A stretch of DNA of 60,912 nucleotides from Prevotella sp. (GCA_017619445.1 JAFZSI010000079.1:1-60912), one strand, 5' to 3'. Counted from the first letter of the stretch, positions 1 through 8,726 are shown. Program-made: numbers and translations. Notes: generated from the sequence alone by a model not told the origin.

Positions 1-3000
1 CCCGTATTCAAAAGTGGCAATGGTGGAGTCACCGGGCACACCCTTCTCCATGCGCCCTATCTTGCCAAGGGCATTATAGGTGTATGCCACGCCGATGCTG
101 TCGGCGCTGCCCAGCATGTCGGTCTCTGTCACGGCGTGGGGCCGCGGGCCGTCGTAGTCGTAGCTGCCCGTGCCCGTCTTGCTCAGGATGTTGCCGTTAG
201 AATCGTAGGTGACATTGATGACCCTGGGGCGGGCCTTTGTCATCGGCCCTACGGGGCCTATCTGGGCGGATACTTTTTTCAGACGGTCAAGGCTGTCGTA
301 CTGAAAGCTGTCGCCAAACAGCTGCATCCCCGTCCTTTCCGTCAGGTTGCCCGTCTGCGTGTCGTAGCCGAAGGTCATGCTGCTCACGCTTGTCTGTCCG
401 TGCTGGGTCGCCAGTGCGGTGAGGTAGCCCTGCGGGTCGTGGGTCTGGGTGCGGGTGAGCGCGCCGCCGCCGAGATTCTCTGTACGGACAAGGCCGTTGT
501 TGCCTTGCAGCTGCCACACCACGGTGTCGTTGACGGACATCTGGTACTCATGGCCGTTGCCGTCGTACTGGTAGGTGGCGGTCACGTTGTCTGGGTATGA
601 CTTTGAGGACAGCTGCCCCAGGCTGTTGTAGGTGTAGCTGAAGGTGAGCGGCGAGCCGCCTGTCAGGGTGCGGGTCTCGGTGAGCAGCCGCCCGTAGGGG
701 TCGTGGGTGTAGCCGATGGTGCCCGTGGCGTTGGCCATGCCGGTGAGCAGCATGTTCTCCGCGCCGGAGGTGCCGTAGGTGTAGGTGGTCACGTCGGTGC
801 CGGCGGTGTGCTGCGTGGTGCGCCCGAAGGCGTCGTAGGCGGTGGCGGAGATGATTCCGCGCGCGTCGGTCTGGCTGACCACGCGCCCTGCCGCGTCATA
901 GGTGTAGGTGGTGGTGCCCGCGTCGGGGTCGTCGAGCGAGGTCTGGTTGCCGCAGCCGTCGTACTCCATGCTCACGGTGCTGTTTCCCACGGTGGCCGTG
1001 GCGGGCTTTCCGCAGGAGGAATAGGTGTAGCTCACCCCGCTCAGGGGGTCGCTGGCTTCCGTCACGTTGCCCCATGCGTCGAAGTACCGGGTGCGGCTGC
1101 GCCCTGCAGCGTCGGTGGTGGTCTGCACACGGTTGCCGTAGGACAAGGAGGTGCTCTGCCCGTTGGAGGAGACGGTGGAGCTGAGGCGCCCCAGCGCGTC
1201 GTAGCTCATGGTCTGTGTCACAGCGAGCTGGCCGCTGGTACTCACCTTTGAGGAGACGAGTCCGCGGCTGTTGTAGTACGTGGTGTCTCTCTCCATCGCG
1301 CCGCCGGGGCCTACGGTCTCTGTCAGGGTCTCGCGCCCGCGGCTGTCGTACCATGTGCGCTGCCACGGCTGGCCGCTGGCGGTCTGATACACGTAGTACC
1401 TGCGGTCCGGTGTGCTGCCCCAGCCCCGGCTCACCGTCGTGCTGAGACCGTCGGGCGTGATGGTCTGCGACAGGTTGCCCCAGCCGTCGTAGGTGTACGA
1501 GGTGACAAGGGGACTGGAGCTGTCGGTGTGGTCGGTCTCGGTAATCAGGCGTCCGAAGGCATCATACTCGTAGCTCATGCTGACGGATGCGGGCGTGGTG
1601 GCGGTGCCCGTCACCTGGTTCCATATATTACGGCTGTACTGGGTGGTGAGCGGGGTGATGCCGCTGCCCGTGGTATTCTCGCTGGTCACATGGCCGCTGT
1701 TGTTGTAGGTATAGCTGTGGGTCAGTGCCAGGGAGGTGCCGTAGTGCTCCGTCACATGGAGGGGCATGCCATGGCCGTTGTAGGTGTAGTGGGTTGTCGT
1801 GCTGAAGGGGGCCGTGTCGTCCTCATGCCGCTGCTCCACCGTGACATTCGCAGGCTGGCGGCGCCAGCCGCTTTCGGTGTAACCGCTCCATCTCGTCTCA
1901 CGGTACATGGCCGGCGAGCCGTAAGCGGTGTGTTCTGTCAGCGGATCGCCATGGGCACAGTCGAAGGCATAGGTGGTGACGGTCTCATTGCCCCAGATGT
2001 CGGTGTCGGTCTTGGTGTCGGGGTGCAGCCAGTAGTTCCCGTATTGAGGGGTGTATATGGTCTGTCTCAGCACTGAGGTGGCTGTGCAGCTGCCCTGTGT
2101 GGTGGTAGTGGTGGCACGTTGCGGCACGAACCACTGCAGGTTCAGACTGTCAAGAACGGTGGCCGTGATCCCGGCGGCGTTTACGTCAGTGACCGAGGTG
2201 GCGGAGAAGCCTATCAGACCCCTGCCCCTCAGGTGGGCCTTCAGTCCGCCGTAGGCGTAGCTCATGACGGCGGTTCCCGCCGCGCCGTTGCCGGCAAGGG
2301 TGCCGCTGACCACATGGAGGGGCACGGTGAGGTCGGCCACGGGATAGGAGGCACCGCTTCCCGGGGTGTAGATGCTGCTGCCGACCAGCGAGGCGTAGCT
2401 GACGCTGGTGCGGTTGCCGAAGCCGTCGGTGAGGGCGGTGAGCTTGCCGCTGGCAGGGGTGAACGACGGCTTCAGGTAGAGCCACAGCGGCTTTATGGTA
2501 GCGGCATCGCGGAGGGTGTCGCCGTCTGTCCCGCCGTCGGCGGTCTCATCAGGAAGCTCTGCGTCAGCCGTCTCCTGCGGCTCGTCGCCTGCATATTCGG
2601 TTTCTTCCTCAATGATGAGCGTCTCGCCCTCGGCGAGAACAATGCCGGGTGCCTCGGCGGCGGTGGCCACGACGTTGGTGCGGAGGTGGCTGCCGTAGTT
2701 TATCAGCTGCACCTCGCCGTTGCCCGTAAAGTCGCCCGGCATGAGGTTGTACGCCCGTGCGTCGTCCTCGTCGTAGGTGCGGGTCTTGCGCTTGAGCACA
2801 AGGGTGGTGCCTGTGGAGCGAAGCCAGCAGATGTCGGTATGGTCAAATCCGTAGCTCCATGATGGTGTTCCGTGATACTCGTAATATGCCTTGACAATCA
2901 CAAGGTCGGACTTACCGTCATGGTCAGCGTCATAGACCAGGAAGGAGAAACGGTCGTCGTCCTTCAACGTGCCTGTCTTGTCGAATACGCCATTCAGCTC

Positions 3001-4836
3001 ACATGCCTGCATATTGCTGAAAGTGCCGTCGCCATTGTTCAGGGCGAAATAGTACTTGGCCTCGCCGGGAATGTTATAGACGAAGTCTGTCAGGCCGTCG
3101 CCGTTGAAGTCGCCCTGGTACATGTGGCGCGTGTAGCCTATGCTGGTGCCGGTGAAGCTGTTGGAATTGCTGAAGGGCGGGGAGGTCTGATGGGTGCCGC
3201 AGCCGTTGTTGAAGAATACCTTGTAGCCGCCCTCATAGAACACTATCAAATCCTGCAGGCCGTCGTTGTTGTAGTCGGCTGTGAAGACAGTCTGCGGCGT
3301 GGAGGAAAGGGAAACCGTGCAGCTGTCGTGCAGAAGACGGGAATAATGGGGTGAGGCACTGTCGTATCTCACCATGCGGCACTTGTAAGTGCTGTTGCTG
3401 ACGGGACTGCGGTCAACAAACAGGACCTCGGCCCGTCCGTCATTGTCAATGTCTGCAAGGACGTGGTTGGTGGCACCGGCACTGCCGCTCACGCTGATGT
3501 CGAGACAGTTAAATCCGCAACTGCCGCTCATCTTGATGACCAGTCCCGGGATGTAGCCGATGCTGACACTCTGGTTGCCTTGTTTCAACAGCACCAGGTC
3601 GTTGATGCCGTCGCCGTCTATGTCGGAGCCGTTAAGGCCTTGCGTGACCGAGAAAAGCGCATAGTTGCCGTAATTGTAGTCGGCTGCAATGTCGTACTGG
3701 GGTAGGGCGTGGAATGTGCCCGCGGACGACTCGTTCCTGTGAATCTTTATAAACGCGTGCTTGCTGCCGTTGCTCGTATATTCAATCTTTTCGCAGAGGT
3801 CGCTGAGCCCGTCGCCAGTCAGGTCGGAGGCCATGAACTGGCGAGAGGTGATGGATGTGCCGCCTTGAAGGCTCACAGGCGTGGCATCCACGGCCTCCAC
3901 TGTGGGCGTGGCAGGGGGAAGTCCCCTCCACTCTGCCAGTATGGGCGGAAGCTGCTCGCCGCCGCCGTTCTTCTCAACAACGGACGACAGGCGGGAATAA
4001 CAGCGGTCGGTGGAGTCGGCATCCATGATGTATGAGAGGATGTACTGGCGATAGACGTTCGTGCCGCTTTTCGAGGTGACGTTTTTCAGCCTGCGCCCCA
4101 TCTGGCCGGGCTTGTTGTCCAGGCGGAACGGCTCTGCGTCGGTACGGCCCTCGTAAGTGAGCTCAATGCTCTCGTTGCCGTATGGGCCGTACTGTATCTT
4201 TTTCAGATACACAAAATACTGGTCGTGCTCGTAGGAGAACTCCACCTCCTCATTTTGCGCGTTGGTAATCTTGGACAGATACCACGCGCTTGTAACAAGT
4301 GAGCCGTTCCTCAGGAAAGTCTGCTGGCTGCCGTTAGCACTACCGTAGATGTATTTCAGGCCACCGGGTGTGAGCACCTCAAACCAAGTGTTGTCCGGCC
4401 CCACATTCGCCGTGACCGTCGTATAGGGATCACCCTCAACGGTATAGACGGCGCCGTCCGCGCCGGGTGTGCCAGACTTCAGTATCAGACGTTTGCCGTC
4501 GAGCGACAGCGCGTCGGCGGCGGTATAGCTGATGCCGCTGCTCGTCTGGTCGTGGAAAAGGTCTTTGGGCACACGGGTGATGACGGACAGCCCGCCGATG
4601 CTCGTCCCGAAGCCGGCGATGCCGTTGCCCCCCTGGCTGTTGTATTCAATGCTCACAGACGGGGACAGCTTATTGGTGGTGGGAGGGGCTTCGATGGCTA
4701 TGGTGAAGGCACCGCCTCCCAAGGGGGATACGGCGAAAGAACAGGGAGGGGAGCCGACGGAACAGCTGTTCTGGGCTGCGGCGGGCAAAAGCCACAGCAG
4801 CAGTGACGAAAGGATTATTGAATATGGTTTTATCAT
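1..4836 (-). CDS. SpvB/FG-GAP/RHS-repeat giant secreted protein (3' part outside window)
   Basis: The minus-strand frame is open from the ATG at 4836-4834 to the left edge, giving 1,612 codons with no stop, so the gene continues outside. Residues about 1-21 form a signal peptide (MIKPYSIILSSLLLWLLPAA). Residues about 30-300 look like an SpvB/TcdB N-terminal domain (SVSIEYNSQGGNGIAGFG). Residues about 300-700 carry several FG-GAP/VCBS-like repeats (DLTGDGLSDL, DIDGDGINDL, DFNGDGLTDF). From about residue 850 onward there are many RHS/YD repeats (YTYDGWGNL, YEYDAFGRL, YTYDAAGRV). This layout is known from Tc-toxin B/C proteins and RHS polymorphic toxins, where the repeats form a shell around a variable C-terminal cargo. 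That cargo end is not visible here. The gene is visibly GC-richer than its neighbours and may have a foreign origin. A cell-surface or toxin role is inference. Confidence 0.9.
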   Translation of the reverse strand, partial: MIKPYSIILSSLLLWLLPAAAQNSCSVGSPPCSFAVSPLGGGAFTIAIEAPPTTNKLSPSVSIEYNSQGGNGIAGFGTSIGGLSVITRVPKDLFHDQTSSGISYTAADALSLDGKRLILKSGTPGADGAVYTVEGDPYTTVTANVGPDNTWFEVLTPGGLKYIYGSANGSQQTFLRNGSLVTSAWYLSKITNAQNEEVEFSYEHDQYFVYLKKIQYGPYGNESIELTYEGRTDAEPFRLDNKPGQMGRRLKNVTSKSGTNVYRQYILSYIMDADSTDRCYSRLSSVVEKNGGGEQLPPILAEWRGLPPATPTVEAVDATPVSLQGGTSITSRQFMASDLTGDGLSDLCEKIEYTSNGSKHAFIKIHRNESSAGTFHALPQYDIAADYNYGNYALFSVTQGLNGSDIDGDGINDLVLLKQGNQSVSIGYIPGLVIKMSGSCGFNCLDISVSGSAGATNHVLADIDNDGRAEVLFVDRSPVSNSTYKCRMVRYDSASPHYSRLLHDSCTVSLSSTPQTVFTADYNNDGLQDLIVFYEGGYKVFFNNGCGTHQTSPPFSNSNSFTGTSIGYTRHMYQGDFNGDGLTDFVYNIPGEAKYYFALNNGDGTFSNMQACELNGVFDKTGTLKDDDRFSFLVYDADHDGKSDLVIVKAYYEYHGTPSWSYGFDHTDICWLRSTGTTLVLKRKTRTYDEDDARAYNLMPGDFTGNGEVQLINYGSHLRTNVVATAAEAPGIVLAEGETLIIEEETEYAGDEPQETADAELPDETADGGTDGDTLRDAATIKPLWLYLKPSFTPASGKLTALTDGFGNRTSVSYASLVGSSIYTPGSGASYPVADLTVPLHVVSGTLAGNGAAGTAVMSYAYGGLKAHLRGRGLIGFSATSVTDVNAAGITATVLDSLNLQWFVPQRATTTTTQGSCTATSVLRQTIYTPQYGNYWLHPDTKTDTDIWGNETVTTYAFDCAHGDPLTEHTAYGSPAMYRETRWSGYTESGWRRQPANVTVEQRHEDDTAPFSTTTHYTYNGHGMPLHVTEHYGTSLALTHSYTYNNSGHVTSENTTGSGITPLTTQYSRNIWNQVTGTATTPASVSMSYEYDAFGRLITETDHTDSSSPLVTSYTYDGWGNLSQTITPDGLSTTVSRGWGSTPDRRYYVYQTASGQPWQRTWYDSRGRETLTETVGPGGAMERDTTYYNSRGLVSSKVSTSGQLAVTQTMSYDALGRLSSTVSSNGQSTSLSYGNRVQTTTDAAGRSRTRYFDAWGNVTEASDPLSGVSYTYSSCGKPATATVGNSTVSMEYDGCGNQTSLDDPDAGTTTYTYDAAGRVVSQTDARGIISATAYDAFGRTTQHTAGTDVTTYTYGTSGAENMLLTGMANATGTIGYTHDPYGRLLTETRTLTGGSPLTFSYTYNSLGQLSSKSYPDNVTATYQYDGNGHEYQMSVNDTVVWQLQGNNGLVRTENLGGGALTRTQTHDPQGYLTALATQHGQTSVSSMTFGYDTQTGNLTERTGMQLFGDSFQYDSLDRLKKVSAQIGPVGPMTKARPRVINVTYDSNGNILSKTGTGSYDYDGPRPHAVTETDMLGSADSIGVAYTYNALGKIGRMEKGVPGDSTIATFEYG

Positions 4837-4857
4837 GGTGCTGTCAAAGGGCAGGGG

Positions 4858-5292
4858 CTACTTCTTGATGATTTTCCAGATGAGCGGCTTGCCGCCGGCA
4901 ACGACACGCAACAGGTATAGGCCGGCGGGAACGGGGGAGAGGTCGAGCGTGGCTGTGGCTGAGGATTCCCTGCAAGCCATGACCAGTGAGCCCGAGGAGG
5001 TTAACAGCGAGATGTCCATAGGGAGGCTGCCCGTCGTGCCCGACGTGCGTACGGAAAGTATACCACTGGTGGGGTTGGGACCAACCGTGAAAGTAAGGCC
5101 ACCTGACACCTGAACGCTGTCAACTCCGGTCGATGCTGAAGGGGATTTCCTCTCCGAACGCACTGAGGAGGGTATCACATAAGCGCGCCCAGTGCGGTTG
5201 CCGGCGGCATCATAAGTATAGACTATCCTACCCTGTGCCAGGCACAGCAGCGGCACGGACAAAAAGGCGGTCAACAATACTCGTCGTCTCAT
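4858..5292 (-). CDS. Small T9SS type A sorting-domain protein with one YD repeat
   Basis: The protein has about 144 residues from the ATG at 5292. An upstream ATG at 5328 would add 12 residues before an otherwise normal signal peptide (MRRRVLLTAFLSVPLLCLAQ) and is less likely. Directly after the signal comes a single RHS/YD motif (IVYTYDAAGNRTGRAY). After a Ser-rich linker there is a complete type IX secretion C-terminal sorting domain (TVGPNPTSGILSV ... LDLSPVPAGLYLLRVVAGGK ... IIKK). Such domains direct export through the Bacteroidota outer membrane. There is no room for any other domain. The gene ends 21 bases before the giant RHS gene starts on the same strand, so the two are probably co-transcribed. 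It could be a relict of a longer RHS protein or a small surface partner of the giant protein. Confidence 0.85.
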   Translation of the reverse strand: MRRRVLLTAFLSVPLLCLAQGRIVYTYDAAGNRTGRAYVIPSSVRSERKSPSASTGVDSVQVSGGLTFTVGPNPTSGILSVRTSGTTGSLPMDISLLTSSGSLVMACRESSATATLDLSPVPAGLYLLRVVAGGKPLIWKIIKK

Positions 5293-5503
5293 GGCAGAGG
5301 TTACTTTATAACAATGTTTATCGCACAAGTGCGAATCTGGTTACAAAAATAAGAAAAATAATCGTATGCGCAAAGATTTATAAGTACATTTTGTAAACCC
5401 ATGGAGTACACATTTTTCACTTTTCAGTTCACTTTTTTCACTTTTGGAGTACACAAAGTACACGCAAAGGGCTGAAAACGCCGATGAAATGGGCGATTTT
5501 TGC

Positions 5504-6109
5504 TTATGAGGTGTTAGTTGTTTCGTGCAGAAGGTTTATCTCACACAGAGGTAGGGAGGAAACTGAGGGATTGGTTCCGAAAATGGAGGGATTTGTTTCG
5601 AGACTGTCAGAGACGGACGAAAGAACCAAAACGAGGGAACTGTCCGAAATAGGTTTGACATCTTTCAACTCCGTTTCCTCAGTTCCTCTGTGTGAATAGA
5701 CTTCTCTGCGGGAGGCACGAGCAGGCAAGTCGGCGCGGGTAAATCGGAGGTTGTGGTAAAGGGGTTGGCGGCCGTGGCGGCTCTCGGCGAGGACATGGAG
5801 ACGCACGGCGCGGATATGGCGTTTTTGGTCGAATTCATCGGGATTATCCACCTTTTGACTGTCTATCTCAAGCTTAAGCAGACCCCAGTCATCAAGACGC
5901 ACACGGTCGCCGTGGCGCAGGTGACTGCCAACGCTGAACGAGAGGGCTTCGAGCACGGCAATGACTGTGCCGCGCGAGCAGCCCACGCGACGGCTCACCT
6001 CGCGCACAATCCGGGCGGTTTCAACGGTGTTTTCGTGCACTGCCACGGCCTTCCAGCGACCGTAGTTCTTCAGGGTGGGACGGGTTTCTTTAGTGATTCT
6101 GTATTTCAT
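5504..6109 (-). CDS. HU-family (HU-HIG type) DNA-binding protein with an element-derived tail
   Basis: The protein has 201 residues. Residues about 1-130 resemble the Bacteroidota HU-HIG DNA-binding family (YRITKETRPTLKNYGRWKAV, then a helical region with CSRGTVIAVLEALSFSV and GDRVRLDDWGLLKLEI). These proteins bind DNA as nucleoid proteins. From about residue 138 (VYSHRGTEETE to the end) the sequence is encoded by the inverted-repeat element at 5541-5695 and has no HU character. The original stop was therefore probably lost or displaced when the element arrived. The gene stands alone, facing away from mraZ, and its upstream region holds 21-bp repeats. The HU call is fairly secure; whether the tail is tolerated or functional is unknown. 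Confidence 0.75.
   Translation of the reverse strand: MKYRITKETRPTLKNYGRWKAVAVHENTVETARIVREVSRRVGCSRGTVIAVLEALSFSVGSHLRHGDRVRLDDWGLLKLEIDSQKVDNPDEFDQKRHIRAVRLHVLAESRHGRQPLYHNLRFTRADLPARASRREVYSHRGTEETELKDVKPISDSSLVLVLSSVSDSLETNPSIFGTNPSVSSLPLCEINLLHETTNTS
5541..5695. repeat. Inverted-repeat element overlapping the 3' end of the HU gene
   Basis: The segment starts with TCACACAGAGG and ends with CCTCTGTGTGA, and a second matching block (AACTGAGG against CCTCAGTT) lies just inside both ends. The result is a stretch of about 155 bp with imperfect inverted ends, like a small non-autonomous element. It lies wholly within the reading frame of the HU-like gene and encodes its unusual C-terminal tail. 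Confidence 0.6.
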
Positions 6110-6160
6110 GTTTTTGACAAAGAGTTTTTTGACAGAGAGACAAAGAGAGGTTTTAAGATT

Positions 6161-6280
6161 TATGTTAGTATGTTACTATGTCTGAAAACCATTACTATGT
6201 CTTATGTTAGTATGTTACTATGTCTGAAAGCCCATGTTACTTTGTCCAAGCCAAGGTTAGCCTGTCTAAAGCGTAGCGTT
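6161..6280. repeat. 21-bp-period array (two exact-spaced 30-bp copies, then degenerate units)
   Basis: A 30-bp sequence beginning TATGTTAGTATGTTACTATG occurs at 6161-6190 and again at 6203-6232. The two copies are 42 bp apart (2 x 21) and differ at one base. More degenerate 21-bp units follow (CCAAGCCAAGGTTAGCCTGT, then AAAGCGTAGCGTTGCGGTTG) and lead straight into the TCTAGA module at 6293. The same ACTATGTCTRAAA motif recurs at 47.5 kb, 48.1 kb and 60.74 kb. Of the 520-base gap between the HU gene and mraZ, this array and the next two entries account for about half; the rest shows no gene. Confidence 0.75.
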
Positions 6281-6281
6281 G

Positions 6282-6335
6282 CGGTTGAATTTTCTAGAAA
6301 ATCTGAGCGCAAAGTTAGGGTTTGTTTTCGGCATG
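6282..6335 (+). repeat. TCTAGA palindromic module, copy 1
   Basis: The core TCTAGA lies at 6293-6298 within AATTTTCTAGAAAATCTGAG and is followed after exactly 12 bases by AAAG. The same TCTAGA-N12-AAAG arrangement occurs in five other copies in the window (16.76, 23.60, 33.55, 59.11 and 59.22 kb), and with AAAC at 10.99 kb. Confidence 0.8.
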
Positions 6336-6494
6336 GCAAAATATGCGGGCGTAACGGGCATGTTAACGGTGGTTAACAAGGGAATATGAGAATTTGAGGC
6401 GTATTGAGAAGGCTTCCGAACAAAGGAAATCGGGTTAGGAGTTGGGTGATAAAATGGTGGCAAATCAAGAAAATAGCACATTTTAAGAAAAAAA

Positions 6495-6537
6495 GTGGGA
6501 AAAAGTGGAGGATTGTGGGGAAAAATATGTAACTTTG
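6495..6537 (+). promoter_or_regulatory. Candidate MraZ operator (three 10-bp-spaced GTGGR boxes) and -7 promoter element
   Basis: GTGGGA at 6495-6500, GTGGAG at 6505-6510 and GTGGGG at 6515-6520 sit at exactly 10-base spacing. This matches the known MraZ operator type, TGGGN repeats separated by five bases, ahead of mraZ operons. A Bacteroidota -7 element (TAACTTTG, 6530-6537) follows immediately, so bound MraZ would cover the promoter. The distance to the mraZ start is 93 bases. A clear -33 TTTG at the usual distance is absent. Autoregulation by MraZ is inferred from the family. Confidence 0.65.
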
Positions 6538-6630
6538 AGGCCGAATTCCGATTGTTATATGCTGAAATGGCTTGGCCATGAAAGAGCCGCGTGAGAAAAG
6601 CGGCGGATTCATCGGACATTTGGTTGGATT

Positions 6631-7077
6631 ATGCATTTTTTAGGCAACATAGAAGCAAAGATTGACTCGAAGGGCAGGGCTTTTCTTCCTGCCGCTTTCC
6701 GCAAGGTGCTCGACAACGGGCACTGCGCTCAGTTGGTGCTGCGCAAGGACATCCATCAGGACTGCCTTGTGCTGTATCCCGATGTGGTCTGGAACATGCA
6801 GATGGACGTGCTGCGGGCATCGCTGAACCGCTGGAACAAGGAGCATCAGCAGATATTCCGCCAGTTTGTGGCCGACGCCGAGCTGATAGAGCTCGACGGC
6901 AACGGCCGTTTCCTGATTCCCAAGCGTTACCTGAAGATGGCGCACATAGAGCAAAGCCTGAAATTCGTGGGCGTTGACGACACCATAGAGATATGGAGCA
7001 ACGACGCTGGCAGCCAGCCGTTTATGGAAGCCGACGAATTCAGCAAGGCCATGGAAAGCATCATGGGCAAAGCGTGA
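6631..7077 (+). CDS. mraZ: MraZ, transcriptional regulator at the head of the dcw cluster
   Basis: The protein has 148 residues, the usual MraZ length. It carries two tandem AbrB-like half-domains: residues about 5-50 (GNIEAKIDSKGRAFLPAAFR) and about 80-125 (DAELIELDGNGRFLIPKRYL). Each contains the family's signature DxxGR-hydrophobic-xP motif. MraZ forms a ring that binds direct repeats in front of its own operon and also restrains the neighbouring RsmH. Three candidate binding boxes lie at 6495-6520. It is the first of 13 codirectional genes and is followed 27 bases later by rsmH. Confidence 0.97.
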   Translation: MHFLGNIEAKIDSKGRAFLPAAFRKVLDNGHCAQLVLRKDIHQDCLVLYPDVVWNMQMDVLRASLNRWNKEHQQIFRQFVADAELIELDGNGRFLIPKRYLKMAHIEQSLKFVGVDDTIEIWSNDAGSQPFMEADEFSKAMESIMGKA

Positions 7078-7104
7078 GCATTAGTACTCTCTTCATAACC
7101 GCGT

Positions 7105-8049
7105 ATGACAATCACCGCCGACAGCTATCATGTTCCTGTTCTCCTGCGGGAGAGCGTTGACGGGCTTTCAGTGAGGCCCGACGGCATTTACGTTGACGTG
7201 ACCTTCGGCGGTGGCGGTCATAGCACAGAGATTCTGAGCCGTCTGGGCGCGGACGGCCGTCTGTTTGGCTTCGACCAGGACGAGGATGTGCTGGGGCGCG
7301 TGCCGCGCGACAGCCGTTTTACGTTTGTGCGCAGCAACTTCCGCTACCTGCACAACTGGATGCGCTACTACGGCGTGGAGCAAATAGACGGTTTATTGGC
7401 CGATTTAGGCGTGTCGAGCCACCATTTTGACGACGAAAGCCGAGGTTTCTCGTTCCGTTTCGACGCACCGTTGGACATGCGCATGAACCGGCGGGCGCCA
7501 GTAACGGCAGCCGACATTGTGAACGGCTACGACGAGCAGCAGCTGGCCGACGTTTTCTGGCTCTATGGCGAACTGAGACAGTCGCGGCGCATGGCTGCAC
7601 GCATCGTAAAGGCGCGCGCCAAGCACAGGATTGAGACCACGCGCGACTTCATCGCAGCCGCCACGGGCCGAGAGCTGGGCGGCAACGGTGACGAACTGAC
7701 CGAGAGCCACGAGAAGAAAGACATGGCGCGGCTGTTTCAGGCGCTGCGCATTGAGGTGAACCACGAGATGAGCGCCTTGCAGGAGATGCTCGCAGCAGCC
7801 ACCAACCTGCTACGCCCGGGTGGACGGCTGGTAGTCATCACCTATCACTCGTTGGAGGACCGCATGGTGAAAAACGTGATGAAATCGGGAAATATTGAGG
7901 GGCGTGTGAAGCAGGATTTCTTCGGACGCGCCGAATCGCCCTTCACGTTGGTGAACAACAAGGTGACTACGCCAAGCCCCGAGGAGCAGGCGGCCAATCC
8001 GCGCAGCCGAAGCGCCAAACTGAGGGTGGCGGAAAGGGTTGCTGAGTGA
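7105..8049 (+). CDS. rsmH: RsmH, 16S rRNA (cytosine-1402 N4) methyltransferase
   Basis: The protein has 314 residues and the full family layout. It starts YHVPVLLRE and has the S-adenosylmethionine loop GGGGHS at residues 35-40. It also has DLGVSSHHFD near residue 101 and the C-terminal NPRSRSAKLRVAERV. The enzyme methylates C1402 in the P site of the 30S subunit. The gene lies between mraZ and ftsL, its conserved position in dcw clusters. The stop overlaps the first bases of a heptamer array. Confidence 0.97.
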   Translation: MTITADSYHVPVLLRESVDGLSVRPDGIYVDVTFGGGGHSTEILSRLGADGRLFGFDQDEDVLGRVPRDSRFTFVRSNFRYLHNWMRYYGVEQIDGLLADLGVSSHHFDDESRGFSFRFDAPLDMRMNRRAPVTAADIVNGYDEQQLADVFWLYGELRQSRRMAARIVKARAKHRIETTRDFIAAATGRELGGNGDELTESHEKKDMARLFQALRIEVNHEMSALQEMLAAATNLLRPGGRLVVITYHSLEDRMVKNVMKSGNIEGRVKQDFFGRAESPFTLVNNKVTTPSPEEQAANPRSRSAKLRVAERVAE

Positions 8050-8098
8050 GGAGTTAGGAATTAGGAGTTAGGAGTTAAGAGATAAGGGTTAGGAGTTT
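8049..8098. repeat. 7-bp tandem array, GTTAGGA type
   Basis: Units read in a strict 7-base register between rsmH and ftsL: GTTAGGA, ATTAGGA, GTTAGGA, GTTAAGA, GATAAGG, GTTAGGA, GTTTTGA. The array fills nearly the whole gap and ends about 10 bases before the ftsL start codon. Confidence 0.8.
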
Positions 8099-8108
8099 TG
8101 AACTATTT

Positions 8109-8726
8109 ATGAGCGACGAGATAAAAGACACGAAGAACGACGAGCTGAAGACGCAAGCTGCGACAGACAGCGAACTGAAGGCGCAGGCGGCATCGGGCGA
8201 CAAGGACACCAGCATGGAGGAACAGACCATTGTTCCGCCACAAACGCTGGTGAAAGGCCGCAGGAATGCCCGCAAGGTAAGCGTCGAAGCTGTGGAGAAC
8301 GACGAGACCGAGGACGAGGACGAGGAATTGGACGACGAGGACTTCGGCACAGCCCTGAAAGAAGCCATTCAGGAACAGGCGCGCGAGGACGAGCCTACGC
8401 TCACGTCGAACATCACGCTCAGAAAGATTCTGGGCGGCGACTTCCTGACGGCATCGATGATCAGGCGCCAGATTGGCATCATTCTGATTATCGTGGCCTT
8501 CACCATCGTCTATATCTCCAACCGCTACAGCTGCCAGCACAACCTGCTGGAGATTGACCGTCTGAACAAAGAATTGCAGGATGCCAAGTACAAGGCACTG
8601 TCGTCGAGCAGCGCGCTCACCGAGAAATGCCGCGAGAGCCACGTGCTCGACATGCTGAAGGCCAACAACGACAGTCTGCTGCACATTGCCGACCAGCCAC
8701 CTTATATAATATACGTTCCAGAATGA
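8109..8726 (+). CDS. ftsL: FtsL-like division protein with a long acidic cytoplasmic N-terminus
   Basis: The protein has 205 residues. Residues 1-115 are a charged, low-complexity cytoplasmic part with a run of Asp/Glu (ETEDEDEELDDEDFG). A single membrane helix follows at about 122-137 (GIILIIVAFTIVYIS). A short periplasmic coiled coil (NLLEIDRLNKELQDAKYKAL) and a tail come after it. This is the FtsL/DivIC topology of the Bacteroidota family, whose N-terminus is longer than in E. coli FtsL. FtsL works with FtsQ and DivIC/FtsB to activate the FtsW-FtsI synthase. The gene overlaps ftsI by four bases (ATGA), which suggests translational coupling. The call rests mainly on topology and position. 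Confidence 0.85.
   Translation: MSDEIKDTKNDELKTQAATDSELKAQAASGDKDTSMEEQTIVPPQTLVKGRRNARKVSVEAVENDETEDEDEELDDEDFGTALKEAIQEQAREDEPTLTSNITLRKILGGDFLTASMIRRQIGIILIIVAFTIVYISNRYSCQHNLLEIDRLNKELQDAKYKALSSSSALTEKCRESHVLDMLKANNDSLLHIADQPPYIIYVPE

Noticed and set aside
5753-6376. Plus-strand frame of 207 codons over the HU gene and the 6.2-kb array
   Set aside because: It is antisense to the HU-like gene, and its second half is a seven-residue repeat (YVSMLLC, LKAHVTL, SKPRLAC) produced by the 21-bp array and TCTAGA module.
8627-8722. Upstream extension of ftsI to 8627
   Set aside because: It would translate 32 codons of ftsL in another frame; the ATGA overlap at 8723 gives a normal FtsI N-terminus.
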